DNA from: a bacterium
GTDB lineage: Bacteria > Zhuqueibacterota > Zhuqueibacteria > Zhuqueibacterales > Zhuqueibacteraceae
Assembly (NCBI GenBank): GCA_023150945.1
Contig: JAKLJX010000031.1
Coordinates: 1-63,702, forward strand
DNA: 63,702 nucleotides
Reading direction: 5' to 3'
The translations under genes were made by a program, and so were the position numbers. How positions within the stretch are numbered: position 1 is the first letter of the stretch; every line of letters begins with the position of its first letter. Below the pieces are notes generated by a model. The model saw only the letters and a list, made by a program, of their open reading frames with translations. It was not told where the DNA came from and searched no databases. Below are positions 32,486 to 40,657 of this stretch, one piece after another.

Positions 32486-33973
32486 ATGGATAACGAAACC
32501 GGTCAAAGCGGCGAGGCGCTGCTTGACGCCCTGTCGCGCATCAGCACGGTCATCAACACGCTGCAGCAATTCGACATGTTGCTCGAAAAGATCATGGATA
32601 TCGCGCTGGAAACCGTGGCGGCGGAGCGCGGCTTCATCCTGCTGAACAACGAGACCGGCACACCGGTGGTGCGCATCGCCCGCAACATCACCGAAGAAAA
32701 GATCGAAGACGTCGCGCGCATCTCCTCGAGCGTGGTGCGCCAGGTGCTGCAAACCGGCGAAGCGGTGTTGATCTACGACACCCAGAGCGAAGGCGCGTTC
32801 GAAGACATGCACAGCATCATCATGTATCAAATCCGCTCGATCGCGTGCGTGCCGCTCAAAATCAAAGAACGCCGCATCGGCGCGCTTTATCTGGACAGCA
32901 TCAACCACCGCAGCGGCTTCACCCAGACCAGCATTCCCTTCTTGATGACCTTCGCCAACCAGGCCGCCATCGCCATCGAGAACGCGCAACTTTACCAGCA
33001 ACTGCAGGAAGAGAACCGCCAGTTGCGCAAGGAAGTGCAGCGCGCCAGCGGCTTCGCCGGCATCGTCGGCGAAAGCCACAAGATGAAGCAGATCTTCGAC
33101 ACCATCAACAGCCTGCTGGATTCCGACGCACCGGTGTTGATTCAGGGCGAGAGCGGCACGGGCAAGGAACTGGTGGCGCGCGCGCTGCACCATCACGGCG
33201 GCCGCCGCGAAAAGCCGTTCGTGGCGCTGTTTTGCGGCGCCCTGCCGGAATCGCTGCTGGAGAGCGAGCTGTTCGGCCACAAGAAAGGTGCCTTCACCGG
33301 CGCGATCAGCGACAAGAAGGGGTTGTTCGAAACCGCCGACTCGGGCACGTTCTTTCTCGACGAGATCGGCGACATCTCGCTGACGCTGCAGACGCAATTG
33401 CTGCGCGTGCTGCAGGAGGGCGAGATCAAGCGCGTCGGCGAGAATCACGTGCGCAAGGTCGATGTGCGCATCATCACCGCCACCAACAAGGATTTGCAGG
33501 CGAAAATCCGCGACGGCTCCTTTCGCGAGGATTTGTACTACCGCCTCAACGTCATGAACATCTATCTGCCGGCGTTGCGCGAGCGCGCCGAGGACATTCC
33601 GCTGCTGGTGCAGCACTTTCTGCAGATGTTCACTGAAAAGTATCGCAAGAACATTCACGGGTTCTCTTCCACGGCGCTCGACCGGCTGACCCGCCATCAC
33701 TGGCCCGGCAACATCCGCGAGCTGCGCAACACCATCGAGCGCGCGGTGGTGCACGCCAAGGGCGCGCTCATCGGCGTGGAAGATTTGCGCCTGGCCGAGC
33801 CCAACGGCCATCTCGTGCCGGCGGGCATGACGGTCGAGCAGTTGGTGCGCCGGCTGGTGGAGCAAACGCTGCGCGAAACCGGCGGCAACGTGACGCACGC
33901 GGCCACGCGGCTGGGCGTGTCGCGGCGCTGGATTCAATACAAGCAGAAGCAGTGGCATGATGGAAAGAATTGA
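32486..33973 (+). CDS. GAF-domain sigma-54-dependent transcriptional activator
   Basis: 495 residues. A GAF sensor domain (about 20-165) precedes a coiled linker. The AAA+ sigma-54 interaction domain (about 185-420) has GESGTGKE, the GAFTGA loop, and [10 protein letters not shown]-terminal Fis-like helix-turn-helix ([18 protein letters not shown]) binds DNA. There is no receiver domain, so it responds to a ligand or to the kinase encoded next, whose gene overlaps its 3' end by 17 bp. The pilus-like cluster 3 kb downstream is a possible target. Confidence 0.93.
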   Translation: MDNETGQSGEALLDALSRISTVINTLQQFDMLLEKIMDIALETVAAERGFILLNNETGTPVVRIARNITEEKIEDVARISSSVVRQVLQTGEAVLIYDTQSEGAFEDMHSIIMYQIRSIACVPLKIKERRIGALYLDSINHRSGFTQTSIPFLMTFANQAAIAIENAQLYQQLQEENRQLRKEVQRASGFAGIVGESHKMKQIFDTINSLLDSDAPVLIQGESGTGKELVARALHHHGGRREKPFVALFCGALPESLLESELFGHKKGAFTGAISDKKGLFETADSGTFFLDEIGDISLTLQTQLLRVLQEGEIKRVGENHVRKVDVRIITATNKDLQAKIRDGSFREDLYYRLNVMNIYLPALRERAEDIPLLVQHFLQMFTEKYRKNIHGFSSTALDRLTRHHWPGNIRELRNTIERAVVHAKGALIGVEDLRLAEPNGHLVPAGMTVEQLVRRLVEQTLRETGGNVTHAATRLGVSRRWIQYKQKQWHDGKN

Positions 33974-35261
33974 AGGCTACCAGGTCTTCGCCGAGCTGAA
34001 GAACGGGCCGGTCACCACCGTGTTCAAAGCGGTGGATGCGCGCTACAACCAGGTGGTGTTGATCAAGCTGCTGCGGCCGGAAGCGGCGGCGCAGGAACAT
34101 TGGCGCACGCAGTTTCTGCAGGAAAGCCGCATCAGCGCCAAAATCGCCCATCCCAACCTGCGGCGCACGCTGCATGCCGGCGCGCTCGACGGCCAGCCCT
34201 ACATCGTGCTGGAATACATCGAAGGCCCCACGCTGCACGAGCTGACCAAGCAGCACAAGCGCCTGCCGCTCGATCTGTGCATCTATCTCGCCAAAGAGCT
34301 GGCCGCGGCGATCGGCGCCGTGCATCAAAACAAGGTGCTGCATCGCGACATCAAGCCGCAGAATATTTTTCTGGCGATGAACGGCACGGTGAAGCTGGGT
34401 GATTTGGGTTCGGCGCACGAGCTGGCGGACAATAATCCCTTGACCATTGGCACGCCCGCTTACATGTCGCCCGAGTACATTTTGGGGCAGGAGGTGGGGC
34501 CGGCGAGCGATTTGTTTTCGTTGGGCGCCGTGCTCTACGAAATGCTCACCGGTGAAGTCGCGTTTGTGAATCGCACGCTCGCCGCTACCTTGTTGCACGT
34601 GGTCAACTGGGATCCTGTGCCGATCGCGAAGCTGCGGCCGGAAACGCCGCCCGAGTTGATCGTCACCTGCCAGAAGTTGCTGGCCAAGAATCCCGCCCAG
34701 CGCTATCGCAGCGCCGCGGCGGTGAGTGATGATCTCGGCTTTCTGGAGAAGAAATACGGCTTGACCACCAACCGCAATCATCTCGCCTATTTTCTCGAGT
34801 CGCCCGACACCTACTTTCAAGTCGTGCTGCAGTCGAACGCCATCTTGTCGCCGGCCACCGGTGCGCCGGCGCCCAGTCCCCGCCGCATTCCAACGTTGAG
34901 CTGGGGTGTGGCCGCGATCATGAGCGCCAGCATGTTTCTCGCGGGCGTGCTTTTCATCAAAGGTCTCAAGGAATACTATTTTGATGACCGCAACGCGGCG
35001 CGCTCAGCCAAAACCGCAATGGCACTGCCGGGCAGCAGCGCGGCTGAAACCGGCTATCTCGATTTGCGCGTCATACCCTGGGGCACGGTTTTTCTCAACG
35101 GTGATTCTACTGGGACCACTCCTTTGCCGGCAGCCGTGCCGCTGCCCACCGGCCGCAATGAAGTCAAGATCCGCCACCCGCGTTGGGGGGAAAGGGTCAG
35201 AGAGGTCGGCATCACGCCTGGCGACACTGCGCGGCTGACGATTGATTTGACCCAGCCGTAA
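33957..35261 (+). CDS. Membrane Ser/Thr protein kinase with a C-terminal PEGA domain
   Basis: 434 residues. The kinase domain (about 8-265) has the beta-3 Lys (VVLIKLL), catalytic HRDIKPQN near residue 131 and APE-like SPE, but DLG in place of DFG at the Mg-binding loop. A transmembrane helix lies at about 318-338. The periplasmic tail (about 363-430) is a PEGA-like module (DLRVIPWGTVFLNGDSTGT). The gene overlaps the GAF/sigma-54 activator, an arrangement that suggests the kinase signals to it. The Asp of DLG is kept, so activity is likely. Confidence 0.9.
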   Translation: MMERIEGYQVFAELKNGPVTTVFKAVDARYNQVVLIKLLRPEAAAQEHWRTQFLQESRISAKIAHPNLRRTLHAGALDGQPYIVLEYIEGPTLHELTKQHKRLPLDLCIYLAKELAAAIGAVHQNKVLHRDIKPQNIFLAMNGTVKLGDLGSAHELADNNPLTIGTPAYMSPEYILGQEVGPASDLFSLGAVLYEMLTGEVAFVNRTLAATLLHVVNWDPVPIAKLRPETPPELIVTCQKLLAKNPAQRYRSAAAVSDDLGFLEKKYGLTTNRNHLAYFLESPDTYFQVVLQSNAILSPATGAPAPSPRRIPTLSWGVAAIMSASMFLAGVLFIKGLKEYYFDDRNAARSAKTAMALPGSSAAETGYLDLRVIPWGTVFLNGDSTGTTPLPAAVPLPTGRNEVKIRHPRWGERVREVGITPGDTARLTIDLTQP

Positions 35262-35388
35262 GGCCCTCGCCAGCATTCCATCCGACACACAGGAAGATTG
35301 GCGTCCCTCCGAGAACACCAGCGCCCGGGCGCTGCGTCACGAGCAAGAGCACGGTTTATTCGAGTTGTGCCCGCTTCTGGACTGAGCG

Positions 35389-35417
35389 CCCGGGCGGTTT
35401 CTCCGCCGGGTTGTTTC
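35389..35417. terminator. Hairpin between the kinase and glycosyltransferase genes
   Basis: CCCGGGCGG and CCGCCGGG form a stem with a one-base bulge, followed by TTGTTT. A second GC-rich palindrome, CAGCGCCCGGGCGCTG, lies at 35319-35334. Position between convergent genes fits termination, but the T tract is short. Confidence 0.4.
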
Positions 35418-35449
35418 CATCCGCTGGCGATTTTCTTTTGAGTTGTGAT

Positions 35450-36172
35450 TCAGCCGCCTCGGGGCGCCGTCGTTGCCTCCCGCCGCCGGCTGCGCACCAG
35501 CAGCCCCCATTTCAACAATGCCAGCAGCGCGCGTACACCATCGCGCCAGGTGATCTTTTTGCCCTCGTGATAGTCGCGGCCGGTGTAGGTGATGGGAATT
35601 TCGTAGACGCGATAGCCGTATTTGAACAGCTTGATCGTCACCTCGACTTCGAAGTCAAAGGAATAGGATTGGATTGCCAGATCCCGCAGCACTTCGGCGC
35701 GGATGACTTTGAAGCCGGTTTCCATATCCGTGAGGATGCCGGAGGTGATGACGTTCGCCAGAAACGTCAAGAGCTTGTTGCCGACAAAGTGCCAGAACAG
35801 GAACACGCGGTGCGGCCCGAGAAAGCGCGAGCCGTACACCGCGTCGGCCCAGCCTTGTTCGATCAGCGCCAGCGCCGCGGGGTAATCCTCCGGATGATAT
35901 TCCAAATCCGCGTCTTGAATGATGATCACCTCGCCGGTGGCGGCGGCGAGACCGGTTTTGATTGCCTGGCCCTTGCCCAAATTGCGCGGGTGCGACAGCA
36001 GCAGCAGCGGCCGCGTGCGGGCCAGATCGGCGGCGATCTCCGCGCTGCCGTCGGTGGAGCCGTCATCCACGACGATGATTTGCTTGGCATACGGCACGGC
36101 GAGCACGCGCTCGATCAGCGTCGTAATGGTGGCGCGTTCGTTGTAGAGCGGAATGATGACGGAAATGACCAC
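35450..36172 (-). CDS. Family 2 glycosyltransferase (dolichol-phosphate mannosyltransferase-like)
   Basis: 240 residues. It starts at a GTG (36172) with AGGAAGGA upstream. The GT-A fold motifs are SVIIPLYNE at the N-terminus, VVDDGSTDGS near residue 35 and IIQDADLEYHPEDY near 85 (the DxD-type metal site). There is no C-terminal transmembrane pair, so it is the soluble or peripheral form. Such enzymes move a sugar from a nucleotide donor to a lipid carrier for cell-surface glycans or protein glycosylation. The acceptor is unknown. It is alone on its strand. Confidence 0.88.
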   Translation of the reverse strand: MVISVIIPLYNERATITTLIERVLAVPYAKQIIVVDDGSTDGSAEIAADLARTRPLLLLSHPRNLGKGQAIKTGLAAATGEVIIIQDADLEYHPEDYPAALALIEQGWADAVYGSRFLGPHRVFLFWHFVGNKLLTFLANVITSGILTDMETGFKVIRAEVLRDLAIQSYSFDFEVEVTIKLFKYGYRVYEIPITYTGRDYHEGKKITWRDGVRALLALLKWGLLVRSRRREATTAPRGG

Positions 36173-36415
36173 GCTGCGTTCCTTCCTGTGCGTTGGGTTG
36201 ACGGTGCTCCCGGCCGCTGTTGGTGAATGCCGCGCTTGGTTTTGGCTTCAGGCGCGTTTCTCGAACCGCAGCGGGAAAATGCAAGAGTCTGGGCACAAAA
36301 CCAAGCCTTTGTGAAGTTGGTATTTCAGAAGACACGACTGCCAGGGCGGATGTTTGATCGAGGGGATCACTATATCACCCTGTCATCCCGTCGGGAGCTT
36401 GTGAAGAGTTGGGCA

Positions 36416-36575
36416 TGGCGCCAAGTTGTTCAAGGCGCTGTTGCAGGGACTGAGGGCGGTGCCAAGTTATTCACAAGGCATTGCAGGAACTGAGGGCGGT
36501 GCCATGTTATTCACAAGGTCTTACAGGGGCTGAAGGCGGTGCCAAGTTATTCACAAGGTTCCTACGGAATGACAA
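36416..36575. repeat. 40-bp tandem repeat, about four copies
   Basis: Units begin near 36416, 36456, 36496 and 36536, each built on GGTGCCAAGTTATTCACAAGG. The first is degenerate. Period 40 bp is exact for the last three. An A-rich stretch with repeated CATCACAAACGAA-like 13-mers follows to about 36680. Confidence 0.85.
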
Positions 36576-36764
36576 CGCGATTGAAACCGCAAATGAAAGC
36601 GCAAATGACAACGCAAGTAGACATCACAAACGAACATCACAAACGAAAATCGCAAGCGAACATCGCAAACGAACAGCCCTCGCGGCCACAGGCGCGGCTG
36701 CTGTTATTGTCACCAATTTGTAAGCATAGACTATCCGTTTCGTAATCTCCCTGCAAAAAAAACG

Positions 36765-36850
36765 CGCAGCGGTGCGAAAATCTTTTGCACTTACATGGCG
36801 GCGGGCTGGCTATGCTTCCTGATATTGTGCCGCCGCGCTGCGATTGTTTT
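36765..36850 (+). terminator. Large GC-rich hairpin followed by ATTGTTTT
   Basis: CGCAGCG (36765-36771) pairs with CGCTGCG (36836-36842), and inside it GGCGGC (36797-36802) pairs with GCCGCC (36829-36834). ATTGTTTT follows. It could end a transcript coming from the left or be part of a structured RNA. Confidence 0.45.
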
Positions 36851-36996
36851 CTGATAACTGCTTGATAATCTGGATAAGCCGGCTGGCCGGCAGAGGGTGA
36901 GGTGGCGGGCGCAAAACGGTGGTATGGAATTTGTCAAATCAAGAAGCGTTCATGGTGATGGTGCTCATAGTATTCTGACAGGGACAGCGAATACCT

Positions 36997-37201
36997 TGCC
37001 AGTGCGCCCACATGGCAGTCCGATGAAGCTCACAGGAAGTGAGTCCCAAGCCAGGAGGGCGTGATGTTGCGTGGGCAGATCGTCGAGCGTGAAGCATGGC
37101 GCCGGCAGTCACAGACCTCCGTCTGCAGGCACATGCTTTTCGCTTTTTGTGCAAAACGCTCATCGACGGAGTGATGACGGACTTCCTTGATGGGCGTTTT
37201 T
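36997..37201 (+). ncRNA. Candidate structured RNA or riboswitch-like leader upstream of pilin genes
   Basis: Helices seen by eye are TGCCA/TGGCA (36997-37017); CTCAC-AGGAA-GTGAG (37029-37043); AGCG plus AAGCATG (37086-37098) with CATGCTT plus CGCT (37132-37144), enclosing CAGAC-CTCC-GTCTG (37112-37125); and a terminator-like AAAACGCTCATC/GATGGGCGTTTT (37153-37200) ending in T. The loop GCCCAC (37006-37011) can pair with GTGGGC (37071-37076) as a pseudoknot. CGTCGAGCGT (37081-37090) can pair with ACGCTCATCGACG (37156-37168), which would exclude the terminator stem. I match it to no known family. The strand is inferred from the T-rich end. Confidence 0.5.
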
Positions 37202-37246
37202 GTTACCGCCTGGCGCCGTGACAATCTGCAAACCGAAGGGAGTGGG

Positions 37247-37252
37247 TATACT
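37247..37252 (+). promoter_or_regulatory. Possible -10 box before the first pilin-like gene
   Basis: TATACT lies 54 bp upstream of the ATG at 37306. No good -35 box is found at 16-18 bp, so this is tentative. Confidence 0.3.
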
Positions 37253-37305
37253 ATAAGGCGCCAACTTCGTCACCATCGTGAAACAGTACCAAGAGTCGCG
37301 CTCCT

Positions 37306-37677
37306 ATGGCACAACAACAACTGATGCTCCTGGTTTTGGCGGCGCTGGTCACCGCGTTCACGATCGTGGTCGGCATGAACCGTTTTCAAGAGGAAGCCGA
37401 TGCCGCGGAGAAGGATCAAATCTTGCTGATGGTCGCCAATCTCGCCACCCGCGCGCAGGCGTGGTATCACACCCCAGCGCTGCTGGGCGGCGGCGGCAAA
37501 TCCTTCGCGGATTTTTCGTTCGAGAAAATTCACTACCGTCCCGCCAGCGCTTTGGGGACGGTGGACTTGTCTTATCGCGTGCCCGGCAGTGTGCGCATTG
37601 TCGGCCGGCTGCACAATGACAGCAACTGGAGCATCGTCGTCGATGTTTACCCGGATTCCTTCGACGTGACGCATTGA
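37306..37677 (+). CDS. Pilin-like protein, MxQQQLL family (first copy)
   Basis: 123 residues. It begins MAQQQLMLLVLAAL and has one N-terminal hydrophobic helix (about 4-24). Then comes the motif RAQAWYHTP followed by GGGGKSF, shared with the next two proteins (RAQAWYRRP, MGGGGR). It differs in having Ala rather than Gly at position 2. A single N-terminal helix plus a small beta-rich domain is pilin-like. It has no leader peptide and no Glu at helix position 5. It is the first gene of the pilus/secretion cluster. Function as a fibre or pseudopilus subunit is inferred. Confidence 0.78.
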   Translation: MAQQQLMLLVLAALVTAFTIVVGMNRFQEEADAAEKDQILLMVANLATRAQAWYHTPALLGGGGKSFADFSFEKIHYRPASALGTVDLSYRVPGSVRIVGRLHNDSNWSIVVDVYPDSFDVTH

Positions 37678-37855
37678 GCTTTCCGCTTGAAAGGAGGCTG
37701 AGCCGGGGAGTGATCACGGTTTCTTTACCTCTCGCCAATTTCCAACATAAACGAAAGCGCCGGCCGGTCAGCGCTGTGCCATTCACAAATCACCATGCGG
37801 TTTTGATCTGCCGGGCGATTTCGGTTAACCAACCCAACCACAGGAGCACTGCATC

Positions 37856-38254
37856 ATGGGTCAGCAGCAACTTCTCTTGCTCATTCTCGCAGCAGTCATC
37901 GTCGGCGTGGCCATCACGCTCGGCATCAACATGTTCGCGCAGAACTCGGCGCAAGCCAACCAGGAAGCGGTCATGCAGGACGTTCTCACCATTGCCTCGC
38001 GTGCGCAGGCCTGGTACCGCCGGCCGGTGCAAATGGGCGGCGGCGGTCGCACATTTGATGGTTTAACAAACAATTTGGGACGCATCAATTTCCCGGCTTC
38101 AAATGCCAATGGAGGTTACACCTTCACGGGCAACGGAAACTTGGCGACGATCGTCGGAGTCGGTGTCGAGAACGGGGATGGTGCAGGTGCCAATACGACC
38201 ATCACAGCGGTCATAACGCCTGACAGCGTGCGAACGATGACAATTACGCAATAG
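37856..38254 (+). CDS. Pilin-like protein, MGQQQLL family (second copy)
   Basis: 132 residues with an AGGAG ribosome site. MGQQQLLLLILAAVIVGVAI starts the hydrophobic helix right after Met-Gly. The shared motif IASRAQAWYRRP and MGGGGRTFDGL (about residues 42-65) is followed by a beta-rich domain ending ITPDSVRTMTIT. If Gly2 is the prepilin-peptidase site, the leader would be just two residues and the mature protein would start QQQLL, without the usual Phe1 and Glu5. It is closely related to the next gene, so the pair probably arose by duplication. A strong terminator follows, suggesting it is made in excess. Confidence 0.82.
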   Translation: MGQQQLLLLILAAVIVGVAITLGINMFAQNSAQANQEAVMQDVLTIASRAQAWYRRPVQMGGGGRTFDGLTNNLGRINFPASNANGGYTFTGNGNLATIVGVGVENGDGAGANTTITAVITPDSVRTMTITQ

Positions 38255-38269
38255 CATATGATCGGTCTG

Positions 38270-38312
38270 AAAGGGGCGGATGATGCCCTGCAATTTGCGT
38301 CCGCCCCTTTTT
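38270..38312 (+). terminator. Rho-independent terminator after the second pilin-like gene
   Basis: AAAGGGGCGGA (38270-38280) and TCCGCCCCTTT (38300-38310) form a perfect 11-bp stem, followed by TT. It lies 16 bp past the stop codon. Confidence 0.88.
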
Positions 38313-38391
38313 GCATGGCCGGTTGAAGTCCAAATTCATGGATGGGATGTGCTGTCAGGGAGCGTGCCGACCCTAACCGGAGCAACGCAAC

Positions 38392-38793
38392 GTGGGACAG
38401 CAGCAGCTCTTACTCCTCATTCTCGCCGCAGGTGTCGTGGCCGCCGCCATCTTAATCGGTCTCAGTTTGTTTTCACAAGGTGCAGCGCAGGCCAATCAGG
38501 AGGCCGTCATTCATGATATCATGAATATTGCGTCACGGGCGCAAGCCTGGTACCGCCGGCCAGTCGCCATGGGAGGCGGCGGGCGGAACTTCGCCGGCCT
38601 CAACGGTAATCTCAGCCGCATCAATTTTCCCAGCAGCAACGTCAATGGCAGTTACAACGTCAGTGGCGGTGACGCCGCCACGGCCACGATTACCGGCACC
38701 GGCCTGGAAGATGGCAACGGCGACGGCTCACCGCTGGTGGTGACCGTAGTCATCACCCCGGACAGTATTCAAAGCCTGACAACGACACCCTGA
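38392..38793 (+). CDS. Pilin-like protein, MGQQQLL family (third copy)
   Basis: 133 residues. It starts at a GTG with GGAG about 10 bases upstream. It begins MGQQQLLLLILAAGVVAAAI and keeps the full family signature (IASRAQAWYRRP, MGGGGRNFAGLNG, INFPSSN, ITPDSIQSL). It aligns along its whole length with the second copy. It has its own terminator. Three paralogues with separate terminators suggest differently expressed subunits. See the second copy for the unusual N-terminus. Confidence 0.82.
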   Translation: MGQQQLLLLILAAGVVAAAILIGLSLFSQGAAQANQEAVIHDIMNIASRAQAWYRRPVAMGGGGRNFAGLNGNLSRINFPSSNVNGSYNVSGGDAATATITGTGLEDGNGDGSPLVVTVVITPDSIQSLTTTP

Positions 38794-38806
38794 TCGCAGT
38801 GAGAAG

Positions 38807-38846
38807 CAAGGAACAGGTTGTGCCTCCCCGGCCTGTTCCTTGTTTT
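38807..38846 (+). terminator. Rho-independent terminator after the third pilin-like gene
   Basis: CAAGGAACAGG (38807-38817) and CCTGTTCCTTG (38832-38842) form a perfect 11-bp stem followed by TTTT. It is 14 bp past the stop codon. Confidence 0.9.
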
Positions 38847-38865
38847 ATGTTTGGCAGGATCGCCT

Positions 38866-39202
38866 GGCAGGGCGTGGGGGGCAGGGAGTAGGGGGTAGGG
38901 GGCAGAGAGTAGGGGATAGAGAGTAGGGGATAGAGAGTAGGGGATAGAGAGTAGGGACCAGTAAGCAGCAACCAGTAACCAGTATCAAGAATCCAGCATC
39001 AAGTATCAAGTATCCAGCATCAAGCATCAAGCATCAAGCATCAAGCATCAAGCATCAAGCATCAAGTATCAAGCATCAAGTATCAAGCATCAAGTATCAA
39101 GCATCAAGCATCCAGTATCAAGTATCAAGCATCCAGTATCAAGTATCAAGCATCCAGTATCAAGCATCCAGTATCAAGCATCCAGTATCAAGCATCCAGC
39201 AT
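38866..39202 (+). repeat. 7-bp repeat array running into the gspF start codon
   Basis: Two blocks in 7-bp phase. About 38866-38955 holds GAGTAGG/GGATAGA units. From 38958 to 39202 there are 35 uninterrupted units of the CCAGCAT/CAAGCAT/CAAGTAT type. The last unit (39196-39202) ends with the first two bases of the ATG at 39201. No other 5' leader exists between the upstream terminator and gspF. The unit resembles the arrays at 1-173. Confidence 0.93.
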
Positions 39203-40565
39203 GGCCGAATTTCGCTATCAAGGCGTGACGCTCGCGGGGAAGCCGCTGCAGGGCACCCTGCTGGCGCAAAACCGCTTCGAAGCACAAAAGAAGATCAACG
39301 AGATCGCGAGTGAATATCGCGTGCGCGTGCATGCCCTGCACAAGCGCGTGCCCTTCATGTACCGGGCGCGGCGGCCGGGGAACAGCAAAGTCTTGCGCGG
39401 CGAGATCACCGCATTCACCGCCGAGGAAGTGCGCGACTCGCTCGTGCGCATGGGCTACCAGCCCCTCGAAGTGCGGCGCAACTGGCTCAGCATGAAGCTG
39501 GGCGTGCCGCAAAAGGAAATCGTGGTCTTCATTCGCCTGTGCGCGGATCTGCTGCGCGAGCAGTTCCCGTTCGACGAGATTCTCTCGATGCTGGCCAATG
39601 ACATGGAGAATCCCCGGCTCCGGGAAGTGGTCATGGAGATCCACAAGGATCTCAAGATGGGCAAGGAGGGCCGTCAGGTTTTTCTCAAGCACGCCGACGT
39701 GCTGGGGAAGTTCACCGCGCACATGCTGAGCATCGCCTCGACCAGCGGCAACATGGCGGAAATCTACGAAAACACCGCCAAGTTCCTGGAGCGCTCCGCG
39801 GATTTCAAAAAGAACATTCGCAGCACGCTGTTCATGCCGGCGTTCGTGGTGCTGGCGGCGGTCGGAGCGCTGATTTTCTACGTGATGTACATTTTCCCCA
39901 AGATCGCCGGCATGCTGTTGAAATACAACATCGCGGTGCCGCCGATGACGGCCGCCACCATGCAGGTGAGCGAGTTTTTTCAGCAAAACGTCTTCTGGGT
40001 GGTGCTGGCGATCGTCGCGCCGATCGTGGCCCTGGTTTCCTATTTCCGCAGTGAGAATGGCCGGGTGGTGTGGCACCGGATGGTCATTTCGCTGCCGGTG
40101 GTCGGCAAGCTCATCCACAAGACCAGCCTGGAAGTGTTTGCGCGGGTGTTTCACGCGCTGTACAGCGGCTCGGGCGAGAACATCGAAGTGATCAGCATCG
40201 CCTCCGAGGCCTGCCGCAACCGCTACATCGAAAAGCAGATCAAGGAAGTGGTGATTCCGGCGATGTTGCGCGAGGGCCGCAGCTTGAGCGATGCCATGGA
40301 GCTGTCGGCGGTGTTTCCCCGGAACGTGATCTACACGCTGCGCAGCGGCGAGGAATCCGGCACGCTGCGCGAGGCCATGCTGCGGCTGGCCAATTTCTAT
40401 GAGAAGGAAACGACCCATAAGATGGGCCGGGTGGTGGATGTGATCAATCTCGTGGTTTCGGTTTTCATTTCGATTCTGATCGTCGGCATTACGTTGATTT
40501 CGTCCGAGGTCGGTTTCGTTTCACCCAACATGCCGGGCAGCACGCCCACGGCGCCGGGGCGGTGA
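39201..40565 (+). CDS. Type II secretion/type IV pilus inner-membrane platform protein (GspF/PilC)
   Basis: 454 residues. The N-terminus (MAEFRYQGVTLAGKPLQGTL) is the usual GspF opening. Two cytoplasmic helical GspF domains (about 105-230 and 300-425) alternate with transmembrane helices near 212-235, 262-285 and 412-440. This protein is the membrane platform for pseudopilus assembly and couples to the GspE ATPase encoded next. The ATG sits directly on a 7-bp repeat and lacks a ribosome site of the usual kind, so its translation may be weak, coupled or repeat-length dependent. Family assignment is firm. Confidence 0.93.
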   Translation: MAEFRYQGVTLAGKPLQGTLLAQNRFEAQKKINEIASEYRVRVHALHKRVPFMYRARRPGNSKVLRGEITAFTAEEVRDSLVRMGYQPLEVRRNWLSMKLGVPQKEIVVFIRLCADLLREQFPFDEILSMLANDMENPRLREVVMEIHKDLKMGKEGRQVFLKHADVLGKFTAHMLSIASTSGNMAEIYENTAKFLERSADFKKNIRSTLFMPAFVVLAAVGALIFYVMYIFPKIAGMLLKYNIAVPPMTAATMQVSEFFQQNVFWVVLAIVAPIVALVSYFRSENGRVVWHRMVISLPVVGKLIHKTSLEVFARVFHALYSGSGENIEVISIASEACRNRYIEKQIKEVVIPAMLREGRSLSDAMELSAVFPRNVIYTLRSGEESGTLREAMLRLANFYEKETTHKMGRVVDVINLVVSVFISILIVGITLISSEVGFVSPNMPGSTPTAPGR

Positions 40566-40657
40566 GGCTGTCCGCGCCCGGGGCAGGAAGCCCGGGGCAG
40601 ACGGCACCGGCGGCGCAACGAAGCCGGTGTTCCCAGCTCCGGTGAAGGAGTCATGCC

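Larger units (their letters stand above)
36173..37305. other. 1.1-kb non-coding region rich in repeats and RNA-like structure
   Basis: The longest gene-free stretch in the window. In order it holds a 40-bp tandem repeat (36416-36575), a run of short A-rich units (about 36580-36680), a large GC hairpin (36765-36842) and a complex folded segment with a terminator-like end (36997-37201). A -10-like TATACT lies at 37247. Short open frames here (for example 36481-36723) translate repeats. Confidence 0.75.

Noticed and set aside
36997-37201. c-di-GMP, cobalamin, SAM, TPP or glycine riboswitch, RNase P, tmRNA or SRP RNA
   Set aside because: The conserved cores of these families, as I remember them, are not present. 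The segment is kept as an unclassified candidate.
38866-39202. CRISPR array
   Set aside because: Units are 7 bp with no spacers, and no cas genes are in the window.
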